A stretch of 64,000 nt of DNA from Pseudomonas chlororaphis subsp. piscium. Its GTDB lineage: Bacteria; Pseudomonadota; Gammaproteobacteria; Pseudomonadales; Pseudomonadaceae. The notes beneath the pieces are model-generated. The model was not told the origin of the DNA. It made no database searches and was given only the letters and a program-made list of their open reading frames with translations. The translations under genes were made by a program, and so were the position numbers. This document shows positions 38,638 through 46,667 of this stretch, in pieces; the first letter of the stretch is position 1, and the number at the start of each line of letters is the position of its first letter. The stretch is taken from NCBI RefSeq assembly GCF_003850345.1, contig NZ_CP027707.1:1488001-1552000 (forward strand). Reading direction: 5' to 3'.

Positions 38638-38667
38638 GGCGCTGCTTTTCTGTCAGGAAGCAGCGCC
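38638..38667 (+). other. perfect stem-loop between the DJ-1/PfpI and RHH genes
   Basis: GGCGCTGCTT and AAGCAGCGCC form a perfect 10-bp stem around a 10-base loop. There is no T-run after it, so it is not a classic terminator; it may mark the mRNA 3' end or attenuate readthrough into the RHH gene 33 bases on. Confidence 0.6.
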
Positions 38668-38699
38668 ATCGTCCTACTTCCAACAGGGGAACGCCCATC

Positions 38700-39005
38700 A
38701 TGTGCGAGCTCTACGTCAAAGCCGACCCGATCCTCTACGAGTCCCGTTCGCGCTCGCTGCGCATCTGCGGGGTGGTCACCACCCTGCGCCTGGAGAACCA
38801 GTTCTGGGACATCCTCAGCGAAATCGCCGAAGTCGATGGCATGACCACCAACCAGCTGATCGCCAAACTCTACGAAGAGGTGATGGACTACCGCGGCGAA
38901 GTGGTGAATTTCGCCTCCTTCCTACGGGTCAGCTGCACCCGCTACCTGAGCCAGCGCCGCAGCGCCACGCCGGAATTCAGCGTGGTGCGTAGCGCCACCA
39001 AATAA
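38700..39005 (+). CDS. ribbon-helix-helix domain protein (RHH_4-like)
   Basis: Small protein of 101 residues with a ribbon-helix-helix core: RSLRICGVVTTLRLENQFWDILSEIAEVDGMTTNQLI is described as a basic beta-strand, then two helices. The rest is a helical tail ending in CTRYLSQRRS. The family is found with aryl-sulfate sulfotransferases in some genomes; here it stands alone. It may bind DNA as a dimer. A good start is ATG at 38700, just after GGGGAACG; the longer reading has no support. Confidence 0.85.
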   Translation: MCELYVKADPILYESRSRSLRICGVVTTLRLENQFWDILSEIAEVDGMTTNQLIAKLYEEVMDYRGEVVNFASFLRVSCTRYLSQRRSATPEFSVVRSATK

Positions 39006-39015
39006 CCCCGCAACC

Positions 39016-39166
39016 CTGTAGCCGCTGCCGAGCCTGCGAGGCTGCGATGGTCCGGGCCATGCTGGTCGCAGGACTTCCAGCTTCTGTAGGAGCCAGGCTT
39101 GCCGGCGATGCAGGCAATGAGGTGTGTCTGACGTACCGCTATCGCGGGCAAGCCTGGCTCCTACAG
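39016..39166. repeat. composite REP region: half of one family plus a pair of another
   Basis: A partial CTGTAGCCGCTGCCG unit at 39016 is followed at 39084-39166 by a complete TGTAGGAGCCAGGCTTGCC pair. Two REP families are adjacent between the RHH gene and the convergent TonB receptor gene. Confidence 0.82.
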
Positions 39167-39185
39167 AGGCTTGCCCGCACCCGGT

Positions 39186-41759
39186 TCAGAAGAACCGCGT
39201 CACGCTGATCTTGGCGTTGCGCCCCAGGCTCGAGGCGTTTTCACCGCTCAGGGGCGGGCGGTAATCGCGGTTGAACATGTTGTCCAGGGTGAAGTTGACC
39301 TCGGTGCCCTTGAGGTACGGCTGCTGCGGTTTCCAGTTGGCGAACAGGCCTTGCACGTTGTATCGCTTGTTCTCGTACTGGTCCCAGTAGGAGTCGCCCG
39401 AGGCGCTGGCCGGGCCGCTCGGGTAGATATCGCTCGGCACCCGGTCGGTCTGGCGTACCCACTGGCCCTGCCAGCCCACTTGCGCATCCCACTGCGGGAT
39501 TTTCACCCCCAGGGTGGCGACCCACTTGCGTGGCGGGATGTCCCGGGCCCAGACATTCGGCCCCCAGGGGTTGGTGTAGGCGCCTTCATGCTTGCCGGTG
39601 ATCCAGGAGTAGGACAGCGAGCCGAACAGGTAGGTCGAATCGTAGAAGCTCTCGACTTCGAAGCCCTTGATGGTCAGGTCGCCGATATTGCGGTAGACCC
39701 CGATGGTCGGCTGGTTGCACACCTGGCCGATGTTCTTGCCGCTGCTCAGTTGCTCGGGGCAGCCGATCCCGAGGTTCTTCATGATTTCGTCTTTGATCTC
39801 ATTGCGGAACACCGTGGTGCGGATCTGCACGGTATCGGCATCGCTGAACACATTGGAGAAGCTGGTGATGTTACCGGCGCGCAACGCGGTGATGCGCTCC
39901 GGGTCGAGGTCGCGGCTGGTGGAGGAGCGGGTGGTGCCGGCCGCCTGGACTTCGTACTGCTCGTCGATCACCGGCGCGCGCCAGGTCTTGCTGTAGTCGG
40001 CGAACAGGGCGAATTGCGGGGTGACCGTCCAGAACGCCGACAGCCGTGGCGACCAGCCGGTGTAGGTCTTGTCGCCGTAATCGTGACCGACCACCGGGTT
40101 GGGGCTGTTGTAGACCGGCGCGTCGTTTTTCTGCCCGCGGTTGCGCACATGGTCGTAGCGCAGGGACGGGGTCAGGGTGAAGTTGCCCAGGGTGATGGCG
40201 TCCTGGATATAGAAGGCGTTGTTGTCGACTTTGCCATGGGGCATGAAGCCCGGTTGGTAATGCCCGTAGTTGTACTTGGGCACCTCATAGGTCTTGCCCG
40301 GCATCCACATGTCCACTTCGCGGTTGTGTTTGCGGATCTGGATGCCATTAGTCAGGGCATGCTCCAGCGGGCCGGTGCTGAAGCGGCTGGTGTTTTTCAG
40401 CGAGAGGATCTTGTCCTCGTAACCCACGGTGATCTTGCGGCCACCGGAAGCCGGCTGGGCGTAAGCGTTCGGGCCGCGCTCGTCGGTCTGGTCGGTCTTG
40501 GAGTCGGAGTACTTGGCCTCGAAGTCGATCCACGGGTTGTCCAGCGGCGTGTACTGGTACTTGGCCTGCCAGGTGGTGTCGATGGTATTGCGCTGGGCCA
40601 GGAAGCGCCGGGTGGCGCCGTCGTAGCCGTACTTGTCGATATCGTTCTGGGTCGGTGGCGTCGGGTAGCTCTTGGCCGAGAAGGGTGCCCAGATATCGCT
40701 GTTGGAACGCATGTAGCTCAAGCCCAGGCGATGTTCGTCGGTCAGCTGCATGTTCAGCTTGAACAGCTCGCCGTCCAGGTCCTGGGCGGTGTTGGGCAGG
40801 CGCTTGGGGTTGATCGGGTAGGCGTTGCGCGGGTCCGGCTGGGCGCTGGCCAGCTTCATGTCGTCGCCGTCGCGTTTGGTCCAGTAGGCCAGGGCGTCGA
40901 AACGCCGGTCCTCGGTGCGTCCGTACACCGCGCCGGTGTAGGCCTGCTCATGGCTGTTGCTGCTGTAGCCGTACTTGAGCATGGCGCCAGTGTCGTGGCC
41001 TTCCAGCAACAGGTCCGGGGCGTCCTTGGTTTCCATGTGCACGGTGCCGCCGAAACCGCCGTTGCCGGTCTCGGGCGAGTGCGGGCCCTTTTCCACTTCG
41101 ATGCGCTTGATCAGTTCCGGCTCGATAAAGATCGAGCCCTGCTGGTAGCGTTCGAAGCCGCTCTTGGTCGCGCCGTCGACACTCATCGGCACGTCTTCGG
41201 CATCGCCCAGGCCCCAGATGTTGATGGTCTGGCCACCGGGCTTGAGCGAACCGCCGAGGCTGACGCCAGGCAGGGTGGCGATCAGGCTGGGAATGTTGGT
41301 GGCCTGGTGGCGATCGATCTCGGCCTGGTTCAGGGTCGAGCGGCCGACCGTGGCGGAGTCCACTTCCAGGCCGCTGCCGATGACGCTCATGGCGCCCAGC
41401 TGCAGCGCCGAACTGCGGGTGCTGCTGTTTTCCGCGGGGCGCACCACGTAGGTCTGGTCGACCTTGACCAGGCTGAACTCGCTGCCGCCCAGCAGCTGCT
41501 GGATAGCCGCCTCAGGGCTGAAATCGCCCTTCAGCGCCGGGGCCTTCACGTTGCGCAGCAATTCTTCGTCGAACAGCAACTGGATCTTCGCCTGCTGCGC
41601 CACCTGGCTCAGTGAGGTTGCCAGCGGTTGGGCGGGCAGGGCGAAGGTGATCTGCTCTGCCTGGATTTGCGCCTGGGCCTGCAGGCTGAACGCCAGGCAG
41701 GCGGCGAGCAAGGTCGGACGCGAACAGATGAGCTGCAAGTGATAAGACGCGCGAAACAT
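39186..41759 (-). CDS. TonB-dependent receptor with N-terminal signalling (STN) domain, heme/hemophore receptor-like
   Basis: Outer-membrane receptor of 857 residues. The signal peptide ends about ACLAFSLQAQAQ; then an STN domain (about residues 35-110, QPLATSLSQVAQQAKIQLLFDEELL), the plug domain and the barrel ending in ISVTRFF. Plug text such as INIWGLGDAEDVPMSVDGA, KRIEVEKGPHSPETGNGGFG resembles the heme/hemoglobin/lactoferrin receptor group, HasR included, more than siderophore receptors. The ECF sigma and FecR genes upstream make it a cell-surface signalling receptor. Ligand (heme or hemophore) is inferred. Confidence 0.88.
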   Translation of the reverse strand: MFRASYHLQLICSRPTLLAACLAFSLQAQAQIQAEQITFALPAQPLATSLSQVAQQAKIQLLFDEELLRNVKAPALKGDFSPEAAIQQLLGGSEFSLVKVDQTYVVRPAENSSTRSSALQLGAMSVIGSGLEVDSATVGRSTLNQAEIDRHQATNIPSLIATLPGVSLGGSLKPGGQTINIWGLGDAEDVPMSVDGATKSGFERYQQGSIFIEPELIKRIEVEKGPHSPETGNGGFGGTVHMETKDAPDLLLEGHDTGAMLKYGYSSNSHEQAYTGAVYGRTEDRRFDALAYWTKRDGDDMKLASAQPDPRNAYPINPKRLPNTAQDLDGELFKLNMQLTDEHRLGLSYMRSNSDIWAPFSAKSYPTPPTQNDIDKYGYDGATRRFLAQRNTIDTTWQAKYQYTPLDNPWIDFEAKYSDSKTDQTDERGPNAYAQPASGGRKITVGYEDKILSLKNTSRFSTGPLEHALTNGIQIRKHNREVDMWMPGKTYEVPKYNYGHYQPGFMPHGKVDNNAFYIQDAITLGNFTLTPSLRYDHVRNRGQKNDAPVYNSPNPVVGHDYGDKTYTGWSPRLSAFWTVTPQFALFADYSKTWRAPVIDEQYEVQAAGTTRSSTSRDLDPERITALRAGNITSFSNVFSDADTVQIRTTVFRNEIKDEIMKNLGIGCPEQLSSGKNIGQVCNQPTIGVYRNIGDLTIKGFEVESFYDSTYLFGSLSYSWITGKHEGAYTNPWGPNVWARDIPPRKWVATLGVKIPQWDAQVGWQGQWVRQTDRVPSDIYPSGPASASGDSYWDQYENKRYNVQGLFANWKPQQPYLKGTEVNFTLDNMFNRDYRPPLSGENASSLGRNAKISVTRFF

Positions 41760-41844
41760 GAAATCCCCCGGAGCGGCGACAAAGGCCAGAAAAGGTGTGC
41801 GCAAACAACGCAGACCGGAGGAAGACGCGTCAGTAAACTAAAAC

Positions 41845-41877
41845 CTCATATGCGAATGCAAAATATTCGCATATGAG
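41845..41877. other. perfect 13-bp inverted repeat between fecR and the receptor gene
   Basis: CTCATATGCGAAT and ATTCGCATATGAG around a 7-base loop, directly after the fecR stop and 86 bases before the receptor start. It could reduce readthrough from the sigma-fecR transcript, be an RNA switch, or be a dyad for a regulator. It is AT-rich and lacks a convincing T-run. Confidence 0.6.
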
Positions 41878-41878
41878 T

Positions 41879-42838
41879 TCAGCGCCTGGCTTCGATGCGT
41901 ACACGCCCGTCGGCCAGGGCCAGGGTTTTCACCGGAATCAGGGTTGGCAGGGCCTTGATCAGGGCGTCCGGATCCTGCACATCGAGGTTGCCAGAGACCT
42001 TGAAGTTGCCCAGGGCGCCGTCGGCCAGTAGCACCGGCTGGCGGCGATAGAGGTTCAGCTCGTCCACCAGACTGGCCAGGTCGCGATTGCGAAAGGCCAG
42101 GTGGCCGCCGCGCCAGTCGGCGACCTCGTCGACGTTCACGGGTTGTTCCCGCAAGGTGCCGCTGGCGTAGTCATAGATCCCGCGCTGGCGGGCGCCAAGC
42201 AGCAGCGAATCGGGCTTTTGTTCGTCGGGAACGAAGGCCACCTGGCCATGGGCGACGCTGACCACCAGTTGTTTCTCACCGCGTCTTACATCGAAGCCGG
42301 TGCCGACCACCCGCACCCGGGCCGCGCCGGAATGCACCCACAGCGGCCGTTCCTTGTCGGCGGCGACTTCCAGGTACAGCTGGCCCCGGTCCAGATAGAA
42401 GTTGCGTTGCTGCGCCGTGAAGTCGATGCGCAGGCGGGTGTTGGCGTTGACGTACAGGGTGCTGCCATCGGGCAGGTTGAAGCTGCGCATGCCCTGGTTC
42501 TGGGCGGCGATCTGTTGCGAATAGATCGCCGGCGGCGTGCCCAACTCGATGGCCAGCAGTGCGCAGACCAGCGCGGCGGCCACCGCCAGGGCCGGGCGCC
42601 AGCGCGGCTTTTTGCGCAGCGGCAGCGGCGTCGGTCGGTTCAGTTGTTCGAGTTCGGCCAGGTCAGCCCACAAGCGCTCGAACTCGGCGTAGGCCCGGGC
42701 ATGGGCCGGTTCGCTGGACCAGGCCGCGAAGGCGTCGCGCGTGGCCTGGCTGTGGTCCTCGCGATTGCGGGTGAACCAGCCGGCCGCCTGGGCATCGATG
42801 CTGTCGATCTCGTGCTCGGTGTCGCGGGGGCGGGTCAT
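41879..42838 (-). CDS. FecR-family anti-sigma factor
   Basis: Membrane anti-sigma factor of 319 residues. The N-terminal cytoplasmic domain (AAGWFTRNREDHSQATRDAFAAW, described in parts) is followed by a single transmembrane helix near residue 90 (LAVAAALVCALLAIEL) and a periplasmic FecR domain (NLPDGSTLYVNANTRLRI) plus C-terminal STN-binding part. It passes the signal from the receptor to the sigma factor. The ATG overlaps the stop of the sigma gene by four bases (ATGA), and the gene is followed by a hairpin and the receptor. Confidence 0.93.
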   Translation of the reverse strand: MTRPRDTEHEIDSIDAQAAGWFTRNREDHSQATRDAFAAWSSEPAHARAYAEFERLWADLAELEQLNRPTPLPLRKKPRWRPALAVAAALVCALLAIELGTPPAIYSQQIAAQNQGMRSFNLPDGSTLYVNANTRLRIDFTAQQRNFYLDRGQLYLEVAADKERPLWVHSGAARVRVVGTGFDVRRGEKQLVVSVAHGQVAFVPDEQKPDSLLLGARQRGIYDYASGTLREQPVNVDEVADWRGGHLAFRNRDLASLVDELNLYRRQPVLLADGALGNFKVSGNLDVQDPDALIKALPTLIPVKTLALADGRVRIEARR

Positions 42839-43374
42839 TGGGCTTGCTCCTTGCCGTGTTCCTGTTCCAGGCGCTGCTTGCAGTGCAGCAGGGCAAAGGC
42901 GATGTGTTTTTCCACCATGCTCAGGGATATGCCCATGCGTTCGGCGATCTGCGCCTGACTCAGGCCTTCGAAGCGGTGCAGCATAAGGGCTTCGCGGCGG
43001 CGCGGCGAGAGTTCGGCGAGCACGCTCTTCAAGCGCTCCAGGCGTTGCAGGCGCTGGACCGCGGGCAGTGGCTCGTGGTGTTCGTCGGCCAGCGGCTCGG
43101 GTTCTGTTGCATGCGGTTCGTGGTGCACCTTGTGCCTGACCTTCTGCCGGCGCCAGTGATCGCGCAGCAGGTTGCGCGCCATCTGGAACAGAAAGGCGCG
43201 GGGTTGTTCGACCTTGGCCCGGTCGCGGTAATCGAGCCATTGGGTGAAGACGTCCTGGGTCATGTCCGCCGCATCGCTGGCGTTGTCCGTGCGTTTACGC
43301 AGGTAATGCAGGATGTCCGCATAGAACCCGCGGACGGTGTCCGCCGAGGTGGGGTCGGGCTTGAAGCGAGACAT
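42835..43374 (-). CDS. ECF sigma factor, FecI type
   Basis: Extracytoplasmic-function sigma factor of 179 residues. Region 2 (YADILHYLRKRTDNASDAADMTQDVF...RAFLFQMARNLL, in parts) and region 4 (LSPRRREALMLHRFEGLSQAQIAERM and SMVEKHIAFAL, in parts) are complete. The VEKH recognition is typical of FecI sigma factors. It leads the unit sigma-fecR-receptor. A Fur-box-like sequence lies 40-65 bases upstream, so it is likely iron-repressed. Confidence 0.95.
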   Translation of the reverse strand: MSRFKPDPTSADTVRGFYADILHYLRKRTDNASDAADMTQDVFTQWLDYRDRAKVEQPRAFLFQMARNLLRDHWRRQKVRHKVHHEPHATEPEPLADEHHEPLPAVQRLQRLERLKSVLAELSPRRREALMLHRFEGLSQAQIAERMGISLSMVEKHIAFALLHCKQRLEQEHGKEQAQ

Positions 43375-43412
43375 GAAAATCCTTCGCAAGTACTGCCGGG
43401 CAGAAAAGTCGC

Positions 43413-43439
43413 GAATGATATCGAGAATTATTACTATTT
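43413..43439 (-). promoter_or_regulatory. Fur-box-like sequence upstream of the ECF sigma gene
   Basis: The sequence AATGATATCGAGAATTATTACT contains three GATAAT-like hexamers in Fur arrangement. Its position, just before the sigma gene, and the iron-type receptor downstream support it. Confidence 0.6.
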
Positions 43440-43590
43440 GTCTGCATGAGTTTCATGCCATGAACCGGATGCGGTTTTTCCTGTCAGATGCTGCGTGCCT
43501 CAGCAACACACCCCAAAACGCTGGTAAATCAGCAAAGACAGGCTTTACTCCGAAGTGCATTCGCATCTTCGGACACTCAGGAGCAGGACC

Positions 43591-43926
43591 ATGGCTGGAT
43601 GGTATGAATTGAGCAAAAGCAGTGACGGGCAGTTCCGCTTCGTCCTCAAGGCTGGCAACGCTGAAACCATTTTGACGAGTGAGCTGTATTCCTCCCGCAG
43701 CGCCGCCGAAAACGGCATCGCTTCGGTGCAGACCAATAGCCCCACCGAGGCCCGCTACGCCAAGGAAGTCTCCAAGGACGGCAAGCCTTATTTCAACCTC
43801 AAGGCCGCGAACCACCAGATCATCGGCAGTAGCCAGCGCTATTCGTCCGAGGCGGCACGCGACGGCGGTATTGAAAGCGTCAAGACCAACGGTCCGACCA
43901 CCACCATCAAGGACAAGACCGTTTAA
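43591..43926 (+). CDS. YegP-family protein with two DUF1508 repeats
   Basis: Small soluble protein of 111 residues with two tandem DUF1508 repeats: YELSKSSDGQFRFVLKAGNAETILTSELY and RYAKEVSKDGKPYFNLKAANHQIIGSSQ (each described in part), both with the trailing YSS..A...GI.SV pattern. The ATG at 43591 follows GGAGCAGGA. Function is unknown; members respond to stress in some bacteria. It has its own strong terminator. Confidence 0.9.
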   Translation: MAGWYELSKSSDGQFRFVLKAGNAETILTSELYSSRSAAENGIASVQTNSPTEARYAKEVSKDGKPYFNLKAANHQIIGSSQRYSSEAARDGGIESVKTNGPTTTIKDKTV

Positions 43927-43943
43927 TCTTCTGCCCTGAAACG

Positions 43944-43977
43944 AAAAGGCCCGACAGGACAACCTGTCGGGCTTTTT
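43944..43977 (+). terminator. intrinsic terminator of the YegP-like gene
   Basis: GCCCGACAGG-ACAA-CCTGTCGGGC followed by TTTTTG, 18 bases after the stop. Confidence 0.93.
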
Positions 43978-43993
43978 GTTGGGCGCTGCTTTT

Positions 43994-44120
43994 TTGTAGG
44001 GGCCAGGCGTGTGTTGTGCCTGATAGACCGCGATCGCGAGCAATCGAGCGTCGACCGGCCGCTCCTACAGAAGCGGGTGACGCCCTGGCTTCTGTAGGAG
44101 CCAGGCTTGCCGGCGATGAG
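43994..44120. repeat. degenerate REP elements
   Basis: TTGTAGGGGCCAGGCG and CGGCCGCTCCTACAG form a diverged pair, followed by a single TGTAGGAGCCAGGCTTGCC unit at 44093. These lie between the YegP-like gene and the convergent DapA-like gene. Confidence 0.75.
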
Positions 44121-44154
44121 GCCCGCAAGATCGCCCCCTACAGCGAAGGCCCGA

Positions 44155-45042
44155 TCAGCGGACTGCGTTCAACATGGCCTGCAATTGATTACGCCCAGCC
44201 TCACCCAGCGGGAACACCGGCAAGCGTGGGTCACCGACCTGCAGCCCGGTCATGTTCAACCCGGCCTTGATGGTGGTCGGCAGGCCCCCCTTGAGGATGA
44301 AGTCGAGCACCGGCAGCTGGCGGTAGAACAGCGCGCGCGCGAGGTCCAGGTTGTTGTCCAGCACGGCATGGTAGAGGTCCAGGTTGAGCTGCGGGATCAG
44401 GTTCGCCGCGGCGGTGCACCAACCCTTGGCGCCGGCGGCGAAGGCTTCCAGGGCCAGTGGGTTGCAACCGTTGTAGAACGGCACCTGGCCTTCGCCCAGC
44501 AGTTGCAGCTTGTGCATGCGCTGGATGTCGCCGGTGCTCTCCTTGACCATGGTCACGTTTTCCACGGCATTGAAGATTCGCAGGATCAGCTCCACCGACA
44601 TGTCGGTGCCGCTGGTGGCCGGGTTGTTGTAGAGCATGATCGGCACGCCGACGCTGTCGCCGATGGCCTGGTAGTGGGCGAGGATCTCGGCTTCGCTGAG
44701 TTTCCAGTAGGAAGCCGGCAGGACCATCACCGCATCGGCGCCCTTGGCCTCGGCGAACCGCGCGCGGCGCACGGCCTTGGCGGTGGTCAGGTCGGAAACG
44801 CTGACGATGGTCGGCACGCGCTTGGCGATGTGACGGATGCTGAACTCGGCGACCTGGTCCCACTCGGCGTCGCTCAGGTAAGCGCCTTCGCCGGTGCTGC
44901 CCAGGGGCGCGATGGCATGCACGCCGCTGTCGATCAGGCGATCGATGGAGCGGCCGAGGGTGTCCAGGTCCAGTTGCTCACTGTTGGCGGTGAACGGGGT
45001 GATGGTGTAGCCGATGATGCCGTGAATGTTGGTGTTCGACAT
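44155..45042 (-). CDS. dihydrodipicolinate synthase/N-acetylneuraminate lyase family protein
   Basis: Class I aldolase of 295 residues, DapA superfamily length. PLGSTGEGAYLSDAEW is the family GTTGE-type block, VMVKESTGDIQRM carries the Schiff-base Lys and MLYNNPATSG the active-site Tyr. It is not likely the lysine biosynthetic DapA, which normally sits elsewhere; the pairing with a class II aldolase-like gene and a cupin-XRE regulator suggests a catabolic aldol or deaminase step. A good AAGGAG precedes the ATG. Confidence 0.88.
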   Translation of the reverse strand: MSNTNIHGIIGYTITPFTANSEQLDLDTLGRSIDRLIDSGVHAIAPLGSTGEGAYLSDAEWDQVAEFSIRHIAKRVPTIVSVSDLTTAKAVRRARFAEAKGADAVMVLPASYWKLSEAEILAHYQAIGDSVGVPIMLYNNPATSGTDMSVELILRIFNAVENVTMVKESTGDIQRMHKLQLLGEGQVPFYNGCNPLALEAFAAGAKGWCTAAANLIPQLNLDLYHAVLDNNLDLARALFYRQLPVLDFILKGGLPTTIKAGLNMTGLQVGDPRLPVFPLGEAGRNQLQAMLNAVR

Positions 45043-45072
45043 GGAGACGCTCCTTTAGCGAATGAGGTGGTT

Positions 45073-45855
45073 TCAGTTCAGGCAATCGGCGTGTTGCTTG
45101 AGGTTCTGCCGAGCGTAGTAGTTGAAGGCGGCGGCGTGACGCTTGGGCTTGGAGATCCAGTCATGGGCCTCGCGGCCGAGCTCCGGCTGGATCGGTTTGA
45201 TGGTGCCGGCGGCCATGGCCAGCAATTGCAGCTTGGCGGCGCGCTCGATCAACTGGGCGATCACACAGGCTTCCTCGATGCTGGCGCCGGTGGACAGTTG
45301 GCCGTGGTGCGAGAGCAGGATGGCGCGCTTGTCGCCCAGGGCCGCGGAGATGATCTCGCCTTCTTCGTTACCCACCGGCACGCCCGGCCAGGCCTCGAGA
45401 AAGGCGCAGTCGTCGTACAGCGGGCACAGGTCCATGTGGGAGATTTCCAGCGGCACTTCGATCATCGACAACGCGGCGACGTGGGTCGGGTGGGTGTGGA
45501 TGATGCAGTTCACGTCGGGGCGGGCGCGGTACACCCAGCTGTGGAAGCGGTTGGCCGGGTTGGGCATGCCGTGGCCTTCGAGCACCTCCAGGTCTTCGTT
45601 GACCAGCAGCAGGTTGCCCGCGGTGATTTCGTCGAAACCCAGGCCCAGTTGCTGGGTGTAGTAGGTGCCCGGCTGCGGGCCGCGGGCGGTGATCTGCCCG
45701 GCCAGGCCGGAGTCGTGCCCGTTCTCGAACAGGATGCGACAAGTCAGCGCCAGCTTTTGCCGGTCGGTCCACGTATTATCCGCCAGGGTGTTTTGCATCT
45801 GGGTCAAGGCTTGCTTGACCAGTTGCTCTTTGGGTAGTGCTAATGTCTTGGCCAT
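45073..45855 (-). CDS. class II aldolase/adducin family protein
   Basis: Zn-dependent class II aldolase-family protein of 260 residues. The metal ligands fit IHTHPTHVAALS (two His) and a later LSHHGQLSTG (third His); the first part has LALTCRILFENGHDSGLAGQITAR. Members cleave sugar phosphates or act as decarboxylases or epimerases. The ATG at 45855 is taken because the upstream in-frame sequence is the operator region. It is 30 bases upstream of the DapA-like gene and both face the XRE-cupin gene. Confidence 0.9.
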   Translation of the reverse strand: MAKTLALPKEQLVKQALTQMQNTLADNTWTDRQKLALTCRILFENGHDSGLAGQITARGPQPGTYYTQQLGLGFDEITAGNLLLVNEDLEVLEGHGMPNPANRFHSWVYRARPDVNCIIHTHPTHVAALSMIEVPLEISHMDLCPLYDDCAFLEAWPGVPVGNEEGEIISAALGDKRAILLSHHGQLSTGASIEEACVIAQLIERAAKLQLLAMAAGTIKPIQPELGREAHDWISKPKRHAAAFNYYARQNLKQHADCLN

Positions 45856-45934
45856 ATCGGTGTCCTTTGGTCGTTTCAATGGACGTCGGATTTGCCAGCT
45901 CCCGCTGCTCGCAAGGTCGTTGGGTGAAAGCAAA

Positions 45935-45969
45935 TGACACTAAAGAGGCTATATGACACTTTGTGTCAT
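45935..45969. promoter_or_regulatory. TGACAC operator pair between the aldolase-like and XRE-cupin genes
   Basis: ATGACAC-TTT-GTGTCAT is a perfect palindrome at 45953-45969, with a further half-site TGACAC at 45935. It lies 80 bases upstream of the aldolase gene and 45 bases upstream of the XRE gene, so one protein bound here could govern both directions. The divergent XRE-cupin regulator is the obvious candidate. Confidence 0.72.
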
Positions 45970-46014
45970 TGGCAAGGACAAATCGTCGCCTCCTTGATGG
46001 GTTAACCGTTCTAC

Positions 46015-46557
46015 ATGTCTATCCGCTTGAAATTATTGAGAAAAAAACTTGGCGTGACGCTGGAGGCCCTGGCCGAGAAATCCGGCATGACCAAGAGTTA
46101 CCTGTCGAAAGTCGAACGCGGCCTGAACACGCCCTCGATCGCCGCGGCGTTGAAACTGGCCAAGGCGTTGAACGTGAACGTCGAGGAGCTGTTCGCCGAA
46201 GACAAGGTCAGCCTCGACAGCTACAGCCTGGTGCGCAGCGACGAACGCCAATCGCTGGCGGCCAACGACCAGGCGCCGGGTTACGCGGTGCTGGCGCATC
46301 AGGTCAGCGAGCGCAGCCTGCTGCCGTTCATCATCTACCCGCCCAGGGAGTTCACCGACAAGAGCTTCAAGGAACACCTGGGGGAGGAGTTTCTGTTTGT
46401 CCACGAAGGGCAGGTGGAAGTGGATTTCATGAACGAACGGGTGATCCTCAACCGTGGCGACGCGTTGCACTTCAACGCGCAGAAACCCCACCGCCTGCGC
46501 TCGGTGGGCGAGGTGCAGGCGCAGTTGCTGGTGGTGGTGCACAGCGGCGAGGAGTGA
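46015..46557 (+). CDS. XRE-family regulator with C-terminal cupin domain
   Basis: Regulator of 180 residues. The N-terminal Cro/CI helix-turn-helix (about 3-60, LGVTLEALAEKSGMTKSYLSKVERG) is followed by a cupin domain (EFLFVHEGQVEVDFMNERVILNRGDALHFNAQKPHRL, in parts) that would bind a small molecule. This layout is typical of repressors of catabolic genes. It is divergent from the class II aldolase and DapA-like genes. Confidence 0.93.
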   Translation: MSIRLKLLRKKLGVTLEALAEKSGMTKSYLSKVERGLNTPSIAAALKLAKALNVNVEELFAEDKVSLDSYSLVRSDERQSLAANDQAPGYAVLAHQVSERSLLPFIIYPPREFTDKSFKEHLGEEFLFVHEGQVEVDFMNERVILNRGDALHFNAQKPHRLRSVGEVQAQLLVVVHSGEE

Positions 46558-46570
46558 CCCGCTGCGTTAT

Positions 46571-46652
46571 CTGTAGGAGCGAAGCTTGCTCGCGATGGCG
46601 TCCTTGCAGGTAGACCGCGGTGCCTGGATCGCGGGCAAGCCTCGCTCCTACG
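46571..46652. repeat. paired REP element
   Basis: CTGTAGGAGCGAAGCTTGCT and the inverted GGGCAAGCCTCGCTCCTACG, between the XRE gene and the convergent DUF4917 gene. Confidence 0.86.
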
Positions 46653-46667
46653 GATAGCGGGTAGCTT

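Noticed and set aside
39171..41615. 814-codon plus-strand frame opposite the TonB receptor gene
   Set aside because: Antisense shadow; the receptor on the minus strand has all expected domains.
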